From contig JBNGIQ010009288.1 in assembly GCA_049999765.1 (NCBI GenBank), forward strand, positions 1 through 31,546: DNA of 31,546 nucleotides. The letters are read 5' to 3'. Source of the DNA: Phaeoceros laevis. Taxonomy: Eukaryota > Anthocerotophyta > Anthocerotopsida > Notothyladales. Every line of letters starts with the position of its first letter. The stretch's first letter is position 1. Below the pieces are notes generated by a model. That model ran no database searches. It was not told the DNA's origin and saw nothing but the letters and a program-made list of their open reading frames with translations. Shown piece by piece: positions 20,201 through 31,290 of the stretch. Both the position numbers and the translations under genes were made by a program.

Positions 20201-23200
20201 GAAGTGATATAATAGACTGATCGTCCTAGAAGCTTGAACAGTAAATGTCACCCAGTTCACGAATCATGTGCCTTTAGTACCGCTCACTCTCTGCAACCTT
20301 CAAGCCGAAGCTCTTGCTCCTTCTAAGTGAATATTGGAACTTCAGGTGGTACGCTACAACTACTCGGCTCCAGAGAGGAAAGCACTGGTGGAGCTTACAA
20401 GCTATATAAAGGGAGTAGGCACCATGATGGAGCAAATAGACACATTTGTTGCAGACACAATCTGGGAAACTGTGCATGCCCAAGTTCAAGACTTTGTGCA
20501 ACATAAGTTAGCTTTAATGTTACGGACATCCTTCAAGAAGAAGAAAGAAGTTTCCAGGTCTTTCACCAATGTCACACGTTGTCCTGTTGTTTGGTGCCCG
20601 AAGACCTACGAACTAAATGTAGTTCGCCTGCTGGCGTACATTCAGACTGCAAGGGAGTGGTACCGCTTTTCATTTATGCTGTTTCTTATGCAAATTTAGT
20701 AACCAGTGTTAACGATTCAGGATCTTGCAAGACATGCGCACCATAGCTATCGATTGGGTTGGGAGCTCAAGTACTCCGGATCAGCCTTCTGATAAGAAGA
20801 CAAAAGACGAAGTAGATTCAGCTGGAGCTTTTCGTCCCCGTCCTGCCCCCCCAACAGCAGCTCAGGTTGGTTCTCCGAACTGGCATGGGTTGTAGCAAGT
20901 GAAACCTTTACTTATCATATAAGCCCTTATTGTGTGAAGCCTTTTTGTCCTCCCGCAGCTGCATTGCCTGCAGTTCCTCATCCACGAGCTTCTTTCGGGG
21001 AGTGTTCCCAAAAAGGCAGGAGGATTTTTTGGAAGCAATGATTCTGAGATTCCAGCAGCTGACTCAAGGCAGCTCGAAAGTTTTTTCAACAAGCTCGTAT
21101 TCTTCCCTCACATTCTTGATTATAGAGGTGAAAATTGTGGGCCTGTGTTTCCTGCAACTTCTGGTGAAAGAGCTCGTTGCCCCATGCCTTGTTTCCTGAA
21201 CGTTCTGTAGGAGATGCCTGTCTCTGAAAGTATGTGGTGTGGATTTGATACAGCGACCTTGGGACACGTAACAGACTTGGGGTTCTTGTGGTTTAGAGAG
21301 TTCTACCTTGAGACTTCTCGGGTTATCCAGGTGACCAAGATGCTTGTAAGGAGTAGTTTTGATGTTTTGCTCAAGTTGAAACGTTTATCTAACTTCTTGC
21401 TTGAAACTTGACAGTTTCCCATCGAGTGCTCCCTACCATGGATGCTGGTTGACCATATTATCGAGTCCCAGGATGCTGGATTGCTAGAATCCCTGCTAAT
21501 GCCATTTGACATGTATAACGATTCTGCAGAGTATGCTCTGCGGTCCCTCAAGCAACGGTTCCTCTATGACGAAATAGAAGCAGAGGTACTTGTACATCTT
21601 TGAGCCTCCAGTTTTTTCTAGACCTTACAGTGAAAGCAAATTGCGTTGCTTACTAAATTGGTCTGTCTTCCTGCAGGTGGACTTGTGTTTTGATCAGCTT
21701 GTATTCAAGTTAACTGATCACATGTTTGGTTACTACAAAAGTCGTGCTGCAAGGTACTTTGAATCTCTTCTGCACGTCTGTGGATGGGGATATCAACGGG
21801 GCTCAGAAATAAGTAGCCTTTGTTTGGATTGATGCAGCAAGATGCTGGATCCATCTTTCCTTGCTGTATCTGAAGACCATCAGAAGTACTCCGTCTTTCC
21901 AAGGCGGTATGAAGTCCTGTTCAAAGTGCGACGGGTGCAGGTGTGTTCTCATTACCTGATTCGTGGGTAGAAAGACTTCCTACATTCGATGCTTGTACTC
22001 CACTCTAATATCTTATCTGTTGCAGCTTCTGGGCAGGACAATTGATCTAGGATTTCTTATTGCGCAGCGATTGAACAAAGTTTTTCGAGAAAATTTAGAT
22101 TTTCTGCTTGAAAGATTTGAGGCTCATGACCTCTGTTCTATTGTGGTAGATCTTTCGTCCACCTCAATTTGATTGTCTTCTTCTTTTAGTGGGTACAAAC
22201 TCAAACGCTGGTAGATGTCTGCTAAGTCCAGTTTTGGTGATGGCTGTCAGGAGCTGCAAAACTTGGTGGAAATACTCAGGCTCACGCATGAGCTATTCAG
22301 TGAGCACTTACAGCTTGACTCATTTCAAGCAATATTCAGTGAAATGGTTGAAAGCATTTCTCTCGTGTCCTTCTCAGGACGGATAGCTTTTCAGGTACTG
22401 GGATTGGGTGTATTTGATGGTAACCATGGTACTGGTGTCTTCACATGGACCCCTAAAGCTTAGTGGAGCATGAGCTGATGAAGGTCATGAAGTGTTTTGG
22501 AACAGGTATTCCAAGAAATGAAATCCGACTTCCTGCCCAACTTCATATTGTGCAACACGACACAAAGGTTCGTCAGGTCCCCAAAGCCATGCCAGAAACC
22601 AATCAAACGACCAGCTGCTCCGAATTCGAATCCAAGCTTTCTGTGTGGCACACTTGTTAGTCGCCGTCCTATGACCCAAATGATGATCCGTGCTTTTGTT
22701 TTCACTTGTACCTCATCACGAGTTGTCTGACTAAGGTTCTTGGCTGTGAACCAGGATCTTAACGTGGCACATGCAGCTTCGGCGGAACTTTATAGCAAGT
22801 TTTTTGGCTTACCCCATATGATGGCCATAGTAAAGCTGCTTGGGTCTCGCTCTATTCCATGGCTAGTTCGAGCTCTACTCGACCATTTATCCCAGATGGT
22901 ATGCTCTAATACTTTTTTTGCAATCGCGGAACAAATTAGATGCTGGACAAAGTCTTTGGGTCATCCCACAACGAATTGAGGTTTTTGTAATTCAAATCTT
23001 TTGGCAGATTACAGGCACTCTAGAGCCGATTGTGTCCGAGCTACGTGCTTTTCTCCCGAAAGCAATCAATGTCCCTCCTTCTGAGGTGGGAGTCACAGGC
23101 AAGTTCTAACTGCTATCTTGTTTTCGTTTATCTTTAAATTCATCTAGGATCTGAGTTTGGTTTATCCTTATCTATCCTTTCAGGTTGTATTCACATTCTA

Positions 23201-24653
23201 AAAGAACAGCTGCAGTGGGCCACCAACTACGAGGGAAAGGGTGCTGCACTCCAATGCTGCAAGGAAATTGGCAGCATAGTGTTCTGGATCAGCCTGCTCG
23301 ATACAGCAATGGTTGGTGGAGATAATGGCTAACATGTCGCTGTTTCAACTCGAGTATAGCAATCAAACCTGACTCCTGTTTCGTATGGCGTGTAGAGGGA
23401 AGTTGAAACCTGTTTGTTCATGCAAGTTGCGCCGTGGCTTGGAGTAGTCCCAGGGAGTGAGGGCCAAATGCAGCAACTCCTTGCTGATGACGGCTACAGT
23501 CCACTAGTAAGCCTATTCAAAAGGGCAACACAAGTGGTTGTTGCGAACCCAGCCTGCCTAAGCCCAAACACCTTCATATCCATGTCAAAACAAGCTGAGG
23601 TCGCAGGTACTGTCTGATCTTATTGTCAGGCCCGGGGTTTAGATTTATATTCTTGCCAGTCAAAAAGATTCTGCGTTTTATTTCACACGTGGTGTTGGTG
23701 TTCCGTTGCTGATGCAGATCTGCTCTATATGAACAACTTACAAACAGGCAGTATACTGGACTACACTCTTGCCTACCTAAGTGCCGTCCTGGACTCCATC
23801 CGGGGAAAGTTTAACATGCCCTCCAAGACGGGCCTTATCGAGATTACAAGCACAAAGGAGTTTCACCGGGTCTTCAGTGGTCTACAATTTGTAAGATGTT
23901 GATGAGTGAATTTCTCGATTGCATGAGTTGATTCCTTAATCTAAACTGAATTCATCATTTTGTCACGTCATGCAGGTTTACTGTGGTGAACCAGTTGAGG
24001 ACATAGAGTCAAACACAGACCGCTTTGGAGATGCTTTGGCATGGGGAGGCTGCACTGTCATGTATCTCTTGGGACAGCATCTGCGGTTCGAAATGCTGGA
24101 CTTCATTTACCATTTGTTGAATGTGGCCGAGGCTGAAGCGTTGTCCATCACACAAGCCCAGCTTCTGGATAGGAAGCAGACAGCCCCTTACCCCCCAGTA
24201 AGTAGCTGCCTGCAACATCGCATTCGTCTGGTTGTACCACTAATGTGAGTTTGACCAGGCTCTTCCTTGTGGTATATCAACCGGTGAACTGGTTCATGGT
24301 ACTGTTTCAGGACTTGACAACCTTTTTGGAGAGTGCCAAGAGGACAAGGAGGCTCAACAGCCATGTTTTCTCCGTTTTGAGGGCGCGGTCTCCAAACGAA
24401 GAAAAAGCAGCTTGTCTGGTGAAGCAGAGTGGTACAGTTGTTCACAGAATCAAATATCCGACTACTCCTTCAGCCTTCGATAACCTACCCCTGAAAGGTG
24501 AGGCTTGTGAAGCTAGGTTTCTCCTTTCTAAAAGCCAACTCGAGTTGTCCGGACTACCCAAATGGTAACCTGAGAACGGTTGTGATTATTTGTGCAGAAG
24601 GAACTTCGGCACCTCTAACCAGCTATGACGAGGAAGCTACATCCTTGGCTTAA
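17233..24653 (+). CDS. PIR: CYFIP/PIR121/SRA1, SCAR/WAVE complex subunit
   Basis: Large subunit of the plant SCAR/WAVE regulatory complex (PIROGI/KLUNKER/SRA1 in plants), which links ROP/Rac GTPase to ARP2/3 actin nucleation. I join 31 exons into 1313 codons: 17233-17289, 17592-17664, 17764-17828, 17958-18035, 18179-18298, 18481-18551, 18658-18750, 18857-18926, 19025-19089, 19204-19399, 19516-19692, 19794-19880, 19973-20182, 20346-20557, 20721-20865, 20959-21127, 21254-21330, 21415-21585, 21677-21753, 21838-21940, 22026-22145, 22251-22394, 22506-22655, 22755-22898, 23008-23098, 23184-23311, 23396-23606, 23718-23890, 23976-24197, 24311-24497, 24598-24653. All phases agree. It starts [19 protein letters not shown] and shows [46 protein letters not shown] and [14 protein letters not shown], covering DUF1394 (Rac-binding, about residues 60-300) and the FragX_IP region. 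Arabidopsis PIR is about 1280 aa. Introns 5 and 25 are GC-AG. The donor of intron 11 (TAT|GTCTTT) is weak and may be wrong. The P450 follows tail-to-tail. Confidence 0.93.
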
Positions 24654-24890
24654 ATGCGAGTTCAGAGTACTGGTGTCACCTGAACTTCCTCTCTACTAAA
24701 GAGCTAACAGGTTTTCTGATCATTTTTTGCTGTATTTTTTTGTAAAACTATACTATTCTACTTACTGTGTATCATATTATCATCATATGCGGTCGCTGAA
24801 GTTTCTATGCAGCGTATTTGCGAGTTTCTCTTACAGCTATAGTTGGGAAGGGGTTGCACCTTGGCATGACATTTGCACAAGATGTAACTA

Positions 24891-26428
24891 TCAAGCACGT
24901 CTTGGCAACTGGGTATAGAGATGCTCAGGAAGGCGGGGTGTACCGACAACCATGAGGTGCTCTTTCAAAGGCATGGTCATCCCGTAGACCTCTTCAAAGT
25001 TAATATCCTCTGGGTTCTTTTCCGGAGGGCAAGCCCAGTCGAAGCAATGAAGCAACCTTGCCACTCCCAAAAGCACAATGAGCCCACCCAGCGTAGCACC
25101 AGGACAGCTTCGTCTCCCTGCCCCGAACACCACCATTTTGCAATCGGAATCTCGCAGGTCAGGGCTGCTTTCATGAGCGAACCTGTATGGATTAAACTGC
25201 TCTGGGTTCTCCCACACTTCCGGATTGCGCCCCAGATCGTACGCACTGACGATCACTGTCGTGCCCTTGGGTATGTGGTAACCACCAAGCTGCATTCGTT
25301 CATTTAAACAAGCATTCATATCACACCCATAAATGATTGAATGAATGAGGAACTTGAGCGACCTTCATACCTCAGTTGCTTGGGTGCTGTAATGTGGAAT
25401 GAGGAAAGGGCCGGGAGGATGCAATCTGAATGTTTCTTTGACAATGCATCTGAGGTAGCGCAACTCCATCACGTCCGACTCCTCCACCAGTCTTTCCTTG
25501 CCGATTTTGTTGTCGATCTCAGCCTGCGCTCTCTTCAGCATTTCTGGGTTCTTCACCAGCTCGGCCATGAGGTACTCGCTGGTCACAGAAGACGTATCTG
25601 TGCCAGCAGAAACTATGTCCTGAAAGTGGACGCAAGTTTTAGTAAGTAAGAACACCACCTGTGGGAGCATCTGATGAGTTCAAGCATCAATCCACGGGTG
25701 GTTTCTTCAAATTAGTCTGCGAATCTCACACTGAGGAAGGCCTTGATGGTGGTGTCGGGCAGCGGCGCCTTGGCAGAACCGTCCTCTCCGTTGGTGGACG
25801 ACAAGAGCAAATCCACGAAGTCTTTGGGCTCGGCTCCGGGATCTGCTTCCCGAGCCTTTCGGTGCTCCTCCAGAATTTTGGAATACGTCTTGCTCAGCCG
25901 GCGCCTCACTCAAATCATGTCCCTTTCGTAGCCCTGCAAGTCCAGCACTTTGAGCCACGGCAGGAAATCCGAGATGTTGAGCGAGCCCATGAGCAGGAAC
26001 GACTCCTGGATCGCCTCCAGCATCTCCACCTCCTCCGAGTGCGTCCCTGTGGCTGGCTCGCCCTGGAAGTAGCTCTTGCTCACCAGCATCCTTGTGATGA
26101 CGTTGATGGCGAATCTGCAGGTCCGAGGGCTTGCCCGCTTTGAAATCCTTCCAGATGCTTCTCACCATGTTGTCCGCCTCCTCCCTTCTCTGTGCTAAGA
26201 AAGACTCCACTCGCCTGCAGACAAGGCCCCAATTCACTGATCAATTCATGGAGTACTCAGACTTGTAAGCAATTGAGAGGTTCCAACTCGTGACTTCACG
26301 CATGCACGCAGTGCTAGCTAGCCAAATGTTTCTTGAAACCTTGACAGAAGAATATGTTGCTGAGAGTTGCCCCTAGTACTGACTTGGGAGTGAGAAGCTC
26401 CGCCAGACAGATCCGCCTGGCGTTCCTC
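24891..26428 (-). pseudogene. Cytochrome P450 A, CYP71-clan pseudogene
   Basis: Haem-thiolate monooxygenase, paralogue of P450-B (28,610-30,539) with the same four-exon layout: exon 1 remnant 26,428-26,384, exon 2 26,214-25,730, exon 3 25,619-25,371, exon 4 25,289-24,891. Motifs present: I-helix AGTDTS, K-helix KETFR, FNPYRF, and haem loop FGAGRRSCPG. Lesions: about the first 135 residues and the promoter are gone, because exon 1 breaks off at 26,428 and runs after 3 extra bases (GAG) into a CYFIP fragment; a 14-base deletion in exon 2 after SDLQ (near 26,127) shifts the frame; a TGA replaces an Arg codon in exon 2 (near 25,913, after RDMI). Exons 3 and 4 are open and equal in length to those of P450-B, so decay is recent or selection on them continued. 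A chimeric or silenced transcript is possible; enzyme activity is not. Confidence 0.93.
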
Positions 26429-26431
26429 GAG

Positions 26432-28397
26432 TCAAGCAATATTCAGTGAACTAGTTGAAACCATTTCTCTAGTATCCTTCAGGACGGAAGGCTCTTCAGG
26501 TACTGGGATTAATATTGTGTGCGTTTATGGTAACCAGGGTACTGCTGATTTCGTACAGACCCCTACAGCTTTGTGGAGCATAGGCTGATGAGGTTCATGA
26601 AGTGTTTTGGAACAGGTTTCCAAGAAATGAAGTCCGACTTCCTGCCCAACTTCATATTGCGCAACACGACACAGAGGTTCATCTGGTCCCAACGCCATTC
26701 CAGAGACCAATCAAACGACCAGCTGTTCCAAATTTGAATCCAAGCTTTCTGGGTGGCACACTTGTTAGTCGCCATCCTATGACCCACATGATGATCCCTG
26801 CTTTTGCTTGAAGTGGTACCTCTTTCAATAGTTATCTGACTATAGCTAAGGTTCCTGGTTGTGAACAGGATCTCAACGTAGCACATGCACTTCGGCGGAA
26901 CTTTACAGCAAGTTTTTTGGCTTACCTCATTTGATGGCTATGCTACTAGTGAAGCTGCTTGGGTCTCGCTCCATTCCATGGCTAGTTCGAGCTCTACTCT
27001 ACCATTGACTCCTTACGGTATGCTCTACTATATTCTTTGGAATCCCGCAACAAATTACATGCTGCACAAGGTCTGTAAGTCAACTCGAGTATATAGCAAT
27101 CAAACCTGACTCCTATTTCGCATGGCGCATTGGGGGAAGTCGAAACCTGTTTGTTCATTGCAAGTTGTGCCGTGCTTTGGAGTACTTAGTCCCAGGGAGT
27201 GAGGGCCAAATGCAGCAGCTCCTTGATGATGACGGCTACAGTCCATTAGCGAGCCTTTTCAAAAGGGCGACACAGGTGGTTGTTGCCAACCCAGCCTGCC
27301 TAAGCCCCAACACCTTCATATCCATGTCAAAACAAGCTGAGGTCGCAGGTACTGCTCTTATTGTCAGGCCTGGGGCCTAGTTTGATATTCTTGTCAGTCA
27401 AAAGGATTCTGCGCTGTTTGTCACCCGTGGCACCACGGGTGAACAAAAGCGTTGTTGGTTTGCCGTCGTTGCTGATGCTGATGCAGATCTGCTCTGTACG
27501 AACAACATACAAACAGGCAGGATACTGGACTACACTCTTGTCTACCTAAGTATCGTCCTGGACTCCATCGGGGGAAAGTTTAGCATGCCCTCCAAGACGG
27601 GCATAATCGAGATTACAAGCAGAAAGGAGTTTCACCGGGTCTTCAGTGGTCTGTAAGATTTTGATAAGTGAGTTTCCCGATTGCATGTTTTGACCCGCTA
27701 ATCTAAAGGGCTTCTGTGGTGATCCAGTTGAGGACATAGAGTGAGACCTGCACCGCTTTGGAGATGATGTGGCATCCATGGGGAGGCTGCACTTGTCATG
27801 TATCCCTTGGGACAGCAGCTGCGGTTCGAACTGTTGGACTTCATTTAACATTTATTGAATGTGGCCGAGGCTGATTCAGAAGCGTTGTCCATCACACAAA
27901 CCCAGCTTCCGGATAGGAAGCAGACAGCTCCTTACCCCCTAGAATGTAGCTGCCTGCAACATCGCATTCATATGGTTGTACCACTAACGTGAGTTTGGCC
28001 AGGCTCCTCCTAGTGGTATATATATCAACCGGTGAACTGGTTCATGGTACTGTTTCAGGACTTGATTGCATTTGGAGAGTGCCAAGAGACAAGGAGTCTC
28101 AACAGCTATGTTTTCTGCGTTTTGAAGGCGCGCGTCTCCAAACGAAGAAAAATCAGCTTGTCTGGTGAAGCAGAGTGGTAAATACTGTCGTGTACAGAAT
28201 CAAATACCCCAAAATTCCTTCGGCTTTAGATAAACTACCTCCTGAAAGGTGATGCTTTTGTGAAGTTAGTTCAAGTCGTGTTCGAATTCTGTCAGGACCA
28301 CCCAAATGGTAACCTGAGAATGGTTCTGATTGCTTGCGCAGAGGGAACCTCGGCACCTCTAACCAGCTATGACGAGGAAGCTACATCCTTAGCGTGA
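26432..28397 (+). pseudogene. CYFIP-2, truncated and broken 3' copy
   Basis: A second copy of the CYFIP 3' third, running from the middle of exon 22 (equivalent to 22,322) through exon 31 with introns. Recognisable exons: 26,432-26,499, 26,616-26,763, 26,869 to about 27,018, about 27,132-27,349, about 27,487-27,655, about 27,713-27,945, about 28,060-28,249 and 28,342-28,397. Exons 25 and 26 are missing. Frame breaks include a 2-base loss in exon 22, single-base losses in exon 23 (GTTTCC for GTATTCC) and exon 24, a TGA at the end of exon 24, and several indels in exons 27-30. The last exon still ends EEATSLA and a stop (TGA instead of TAA). The 5' side is fused to the P450-A exon 1 remnant, so the copy has no promoter of its own. 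Confidence 0.95.
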
Positions 28398-28609
28398 ATG
28401 TGCTCGAGATCACGCGTTTAGGATAGTGGTACCAATTCATCTCCAGCAGAGAGCTTTACAAGCTACAGGTACTATTCATCTCTGTTGCTGTATTCTAGTG
28501 TGCAACAATACCATTCTACTTTCTGTAGCATCTGTACCATCAAATGCTGACATGCTACAGCCAGCGATGAACTATTTTGATATAATAGGTGTTGCACATT
28601 GCGCAGGTC
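28398..28609. other. Tail-to-tail spacer, duplicated
   Basis: The spacer between CYFIP-2 and P450-B (212 bases) matches in position, and partly in sequence, the spacer between CYFIP-1 and P450-A (24,654-24,890, 237 bases). Both end with a related AAGCACGTCT(T/G)GGCAACTGGG block at the P450 stop. It marks CYFIP plus P450 as one duplicated unit. Confidence 0.7.
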
Positions 28610-30539
28610 CTAAGCACGTCTGGGCAACTGGGCGTAGAGATGCTGAGGAAGGCGGGGTGTACCGACAGCCATGAGGTGCTCTTTCAGAGGCATGGTCATT
28701 CCGTACACCTCTTCGAAGCTGATGTCCTCTGGCCTCCGCCCCGGTGGGCAAGCCCAGTCGAAGCAATGAAGCAGCCTTGCCACTCCCAGGAGCACAATGA
28801 ACCCGCCCAGTGTAGCACCAGGACAGCTTCGTCTTCCTGCCCCGAACACCACGAACTTGTACTCGGGATCTCGCAGGTCAGGGCCGCTTTCATGAGCATA
28901 CCTGTCAGGATTGAACTGCTCTGGGTTTTCCCACACATCCGGGTTCAGTCCCAGACCGAACACACTTATGATCACCGTCGTCCCCTTCGGTATGTGGCAC
29001 CCACCCAGCTGCAGTCACACAACAGGGATTCAAATCATTCAGAGCTCCATGGGTAAATCTAGGTCGGAGTGGATGAATGAGGAGTTCAGACCTACCTCAG
29101 CTTCTTGGGTGTTGTAATGTGGGATGAGGAAAGGGCCAGGGGGATGCAAGCGGAGCGTTTCCTTGACAAGGCATCTGAGGTAATGGAAGTCCATCACATC
29201 CGACTCCTCCACCAGTCTTTCCTTGCCGACTTTGCTGTCGATCTCAGCCTGTGCTCGCCTCAGCATATGCGGGTTCTTCACCAGCTCGGCCATGAGGTAC
29301 TCGAGAGTGACCGCAGATGTATCTGTACCAGCAGCAACAATGTCCTGACAGTGGAAGGGAGTTTTAGCAGCAGGTCTGTGGGAAGGAAGGAAGTATGAAG
29401 GAATTGCTTCAGTCCCAGGATGAGAGAGAGGCTTACAGCGATGAAGGCCTTGATGGTGGAGTCAGGCAGCGGCGCCTTTGCACTACCTTGCTCACCGTTG
29501 GTGGAGGAAAGGAGCAAGTCCACAAAGTCTTTGGGCTCGCCACCAGGATCTGCTTCCCGGACCTTCCTGTGCTCCTCCAGAATTTTGGAATACGTCCTGT
29601 CCAGCCGGCGCCTCACCCGGATCATGTCCCTCTCGTAGCCCTGGAGGTCGAGCGTTTTGAGCCACGGCAGGTAATCCGAGATGTTGAGCGTGCCCATGAG
29701 CAGGAACGACTCCTGGATGGTCTCCAGCATTTCCACCTCCTCAGAGTGCGTCCCGGTGGCTGGCTCGCCCTGGAAGTAGCTCTTGCTCACCAGCATCCTT
29801 GTGATGACGTTCATGGCGAAGCCCCCCAGAGTGTGCTGCAGGTCCGACGGCTTGCCGGCATTGAAATCCTTCCAGATGCTTTTCACCATGTTGTCCGCCT
29901 CCTCTCTTCTCTGCGCTGAGAAAGACTCCACTCGCCTGCAGGTCATTCAGTGATCAATTCATGAATCTCCAAATCAAGATGACTTCAGAAGCAAGCAATC
30001 AAGCAAGCGCCAGCCGGGAGGAATTCATTCGTTCACTAGAACCGAATGTTTCTTGGCACAAGAATGCATTGATGATCAAGTACTGACTTGGGAGTGAGAA
30101 GCTCCGACAGACAGATCCGCCTGGCGTTCCTCCACATTGGCCCCGTGGGCGCCAGCGCCACATCCTCGTAGTTGTAGGAGATGTGCTGGTTCACGACGGT
30201 GGCAGGCCTGGAGGCGAAAATGTGGTCCTGCGTCTTCAGTATCTCCTTGATGATGTGCGGGGAGGAGGTAACAACTGTGGGCCTGGATCCCAGGCGGAGG
30301 AAGACGAGGGGGCCGTACTTCCGGTTCAGCTCCGCGAACGTCCTGTGAGGGTGGGGGCCGATCTGGAAGAGATTGCCCACGATAGGCAGGCCCCGGGGCC
30401 CTGGTGGAAGCCGAGTTGCCTTGGCCGGTTTGGAGCACCCGTCGGGTTCTTCCTTCGTCTGCTTGCGCTTCGTAACCAGGGCAAACAGATTGTAGGCAAC
30501 AAACAGCAATCCGACGACGAGTATTAGCAGGCTATCCAT
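28610..30539 (-). CDS. Cytochrome P450 B, CYP71 clan, intact
   Basis: Membrane-bound haem-thiolate monooxygenase of plant A-type (CYP71 clan), likely acting in specialised or phenolic metabolism at the ER; the substrate cannot be told. Four exons: 30,539-30,088, 29,935-29,437, 29,344-29,096 and 29,008-28,610, giving 532 aa, normal for the family. Residues 4-22 are a hydrophobic anchor, followed by a basic stop-transfer stretch and hinge PPGPRG (45-50). I-helix AAGTDTS (321-327), K-helix Glu379/Arg382 (KETLR), FNPDRY (432-437), and haem loop FGAGRRSCPG with Cys462 are all present. The first ATG in frame is at 30,539; upstream in-frame codons include only a GTG (30,575). Splice donors are GTCAGT, GTAAGC and GTAGGT. 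It is the sole intact P450 here. The 5' flank to about 31,290 presumably holds the promoter. Confidence 0.93.
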
Positions 30540-31290
30540 AGCTACAGCTAACTGCGTACTAGTACTAGTGCTCACGATAGGTGAGACCCAAGCCAGTAGC
30601 AGAACTACAGTCCTGACGAGATTTGGTCATGCAACTTCAGCAACCTGCTATCGAAATAGAGACTATGGTGAATACAAGGCTAGGCATGAGAGAATAGATG
30701 CTATTGCAGACCGGTTCACCACAAACGTTTCATTCCAGAAAAGCAACAATTCCAAGTCCTGACAGACTGGGAGGGTACTCGCTCTTCATGAAATGATAAG
30801 AGAAGCCTGCAGCGCTAGCTCCTCCTTAGCTACAGGTCTGCCATCGCCGGATCACTCAAGCTGCCAAAAGTACAGGACTAGGCACGAAAGGCCTCGGGTG
30901 GTCACCCAAAGGAGGCTCGGACCAATTTGCGAGAGGTCTCGCTTCTACCCTTGCAACACTACTTTTCACGAAGGACAAGGTGTGTGCTGAAGACGGCTTT
31001 CGGGCACTACTTAAAGAAGACGGCACTCATTTGTCACATTACGAACAAATGTTTTACATATATACATATGTACAGGTCAAACGGGTCCCCTTGGCATGTT
31101 GTCTTGAGCACGAATACCAAGATCACCTCCAAAGGAGCCAGTCTTTCCTCGTCGTATTCCTACCAGGCTCAAACGACAAGGGAGCCTGTGGTTGGAGGAA
31201 CCTTCACCCTCTTGGCAACCATAGGCTCCTTCATCCTCTTGGAACCTGGAAGGTTCCAAAGGATCGGAATGCTGTTTGCTAGCTAGCAAG
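30540..31290 (-). promoter_or_regulatory. Presumed P450-B promoter region
   Basis: No gene is recognised between the P450-B start and the next CYFIP fragment. The short open frames on the plus strand overlap one another and lack motifs. The equivalent region is deleted next to P450-A. No TATA box was assigned with confidence. Confidence 0.4.

Noticed and set aside
30539-30575. Upstream start for P450-B giving 12 extra residues
   Set aside because: The codon at 30,575 is GTG, not ATG; the first in-frame ATG at 30,539 directly precedes the hydrophobic anchor.
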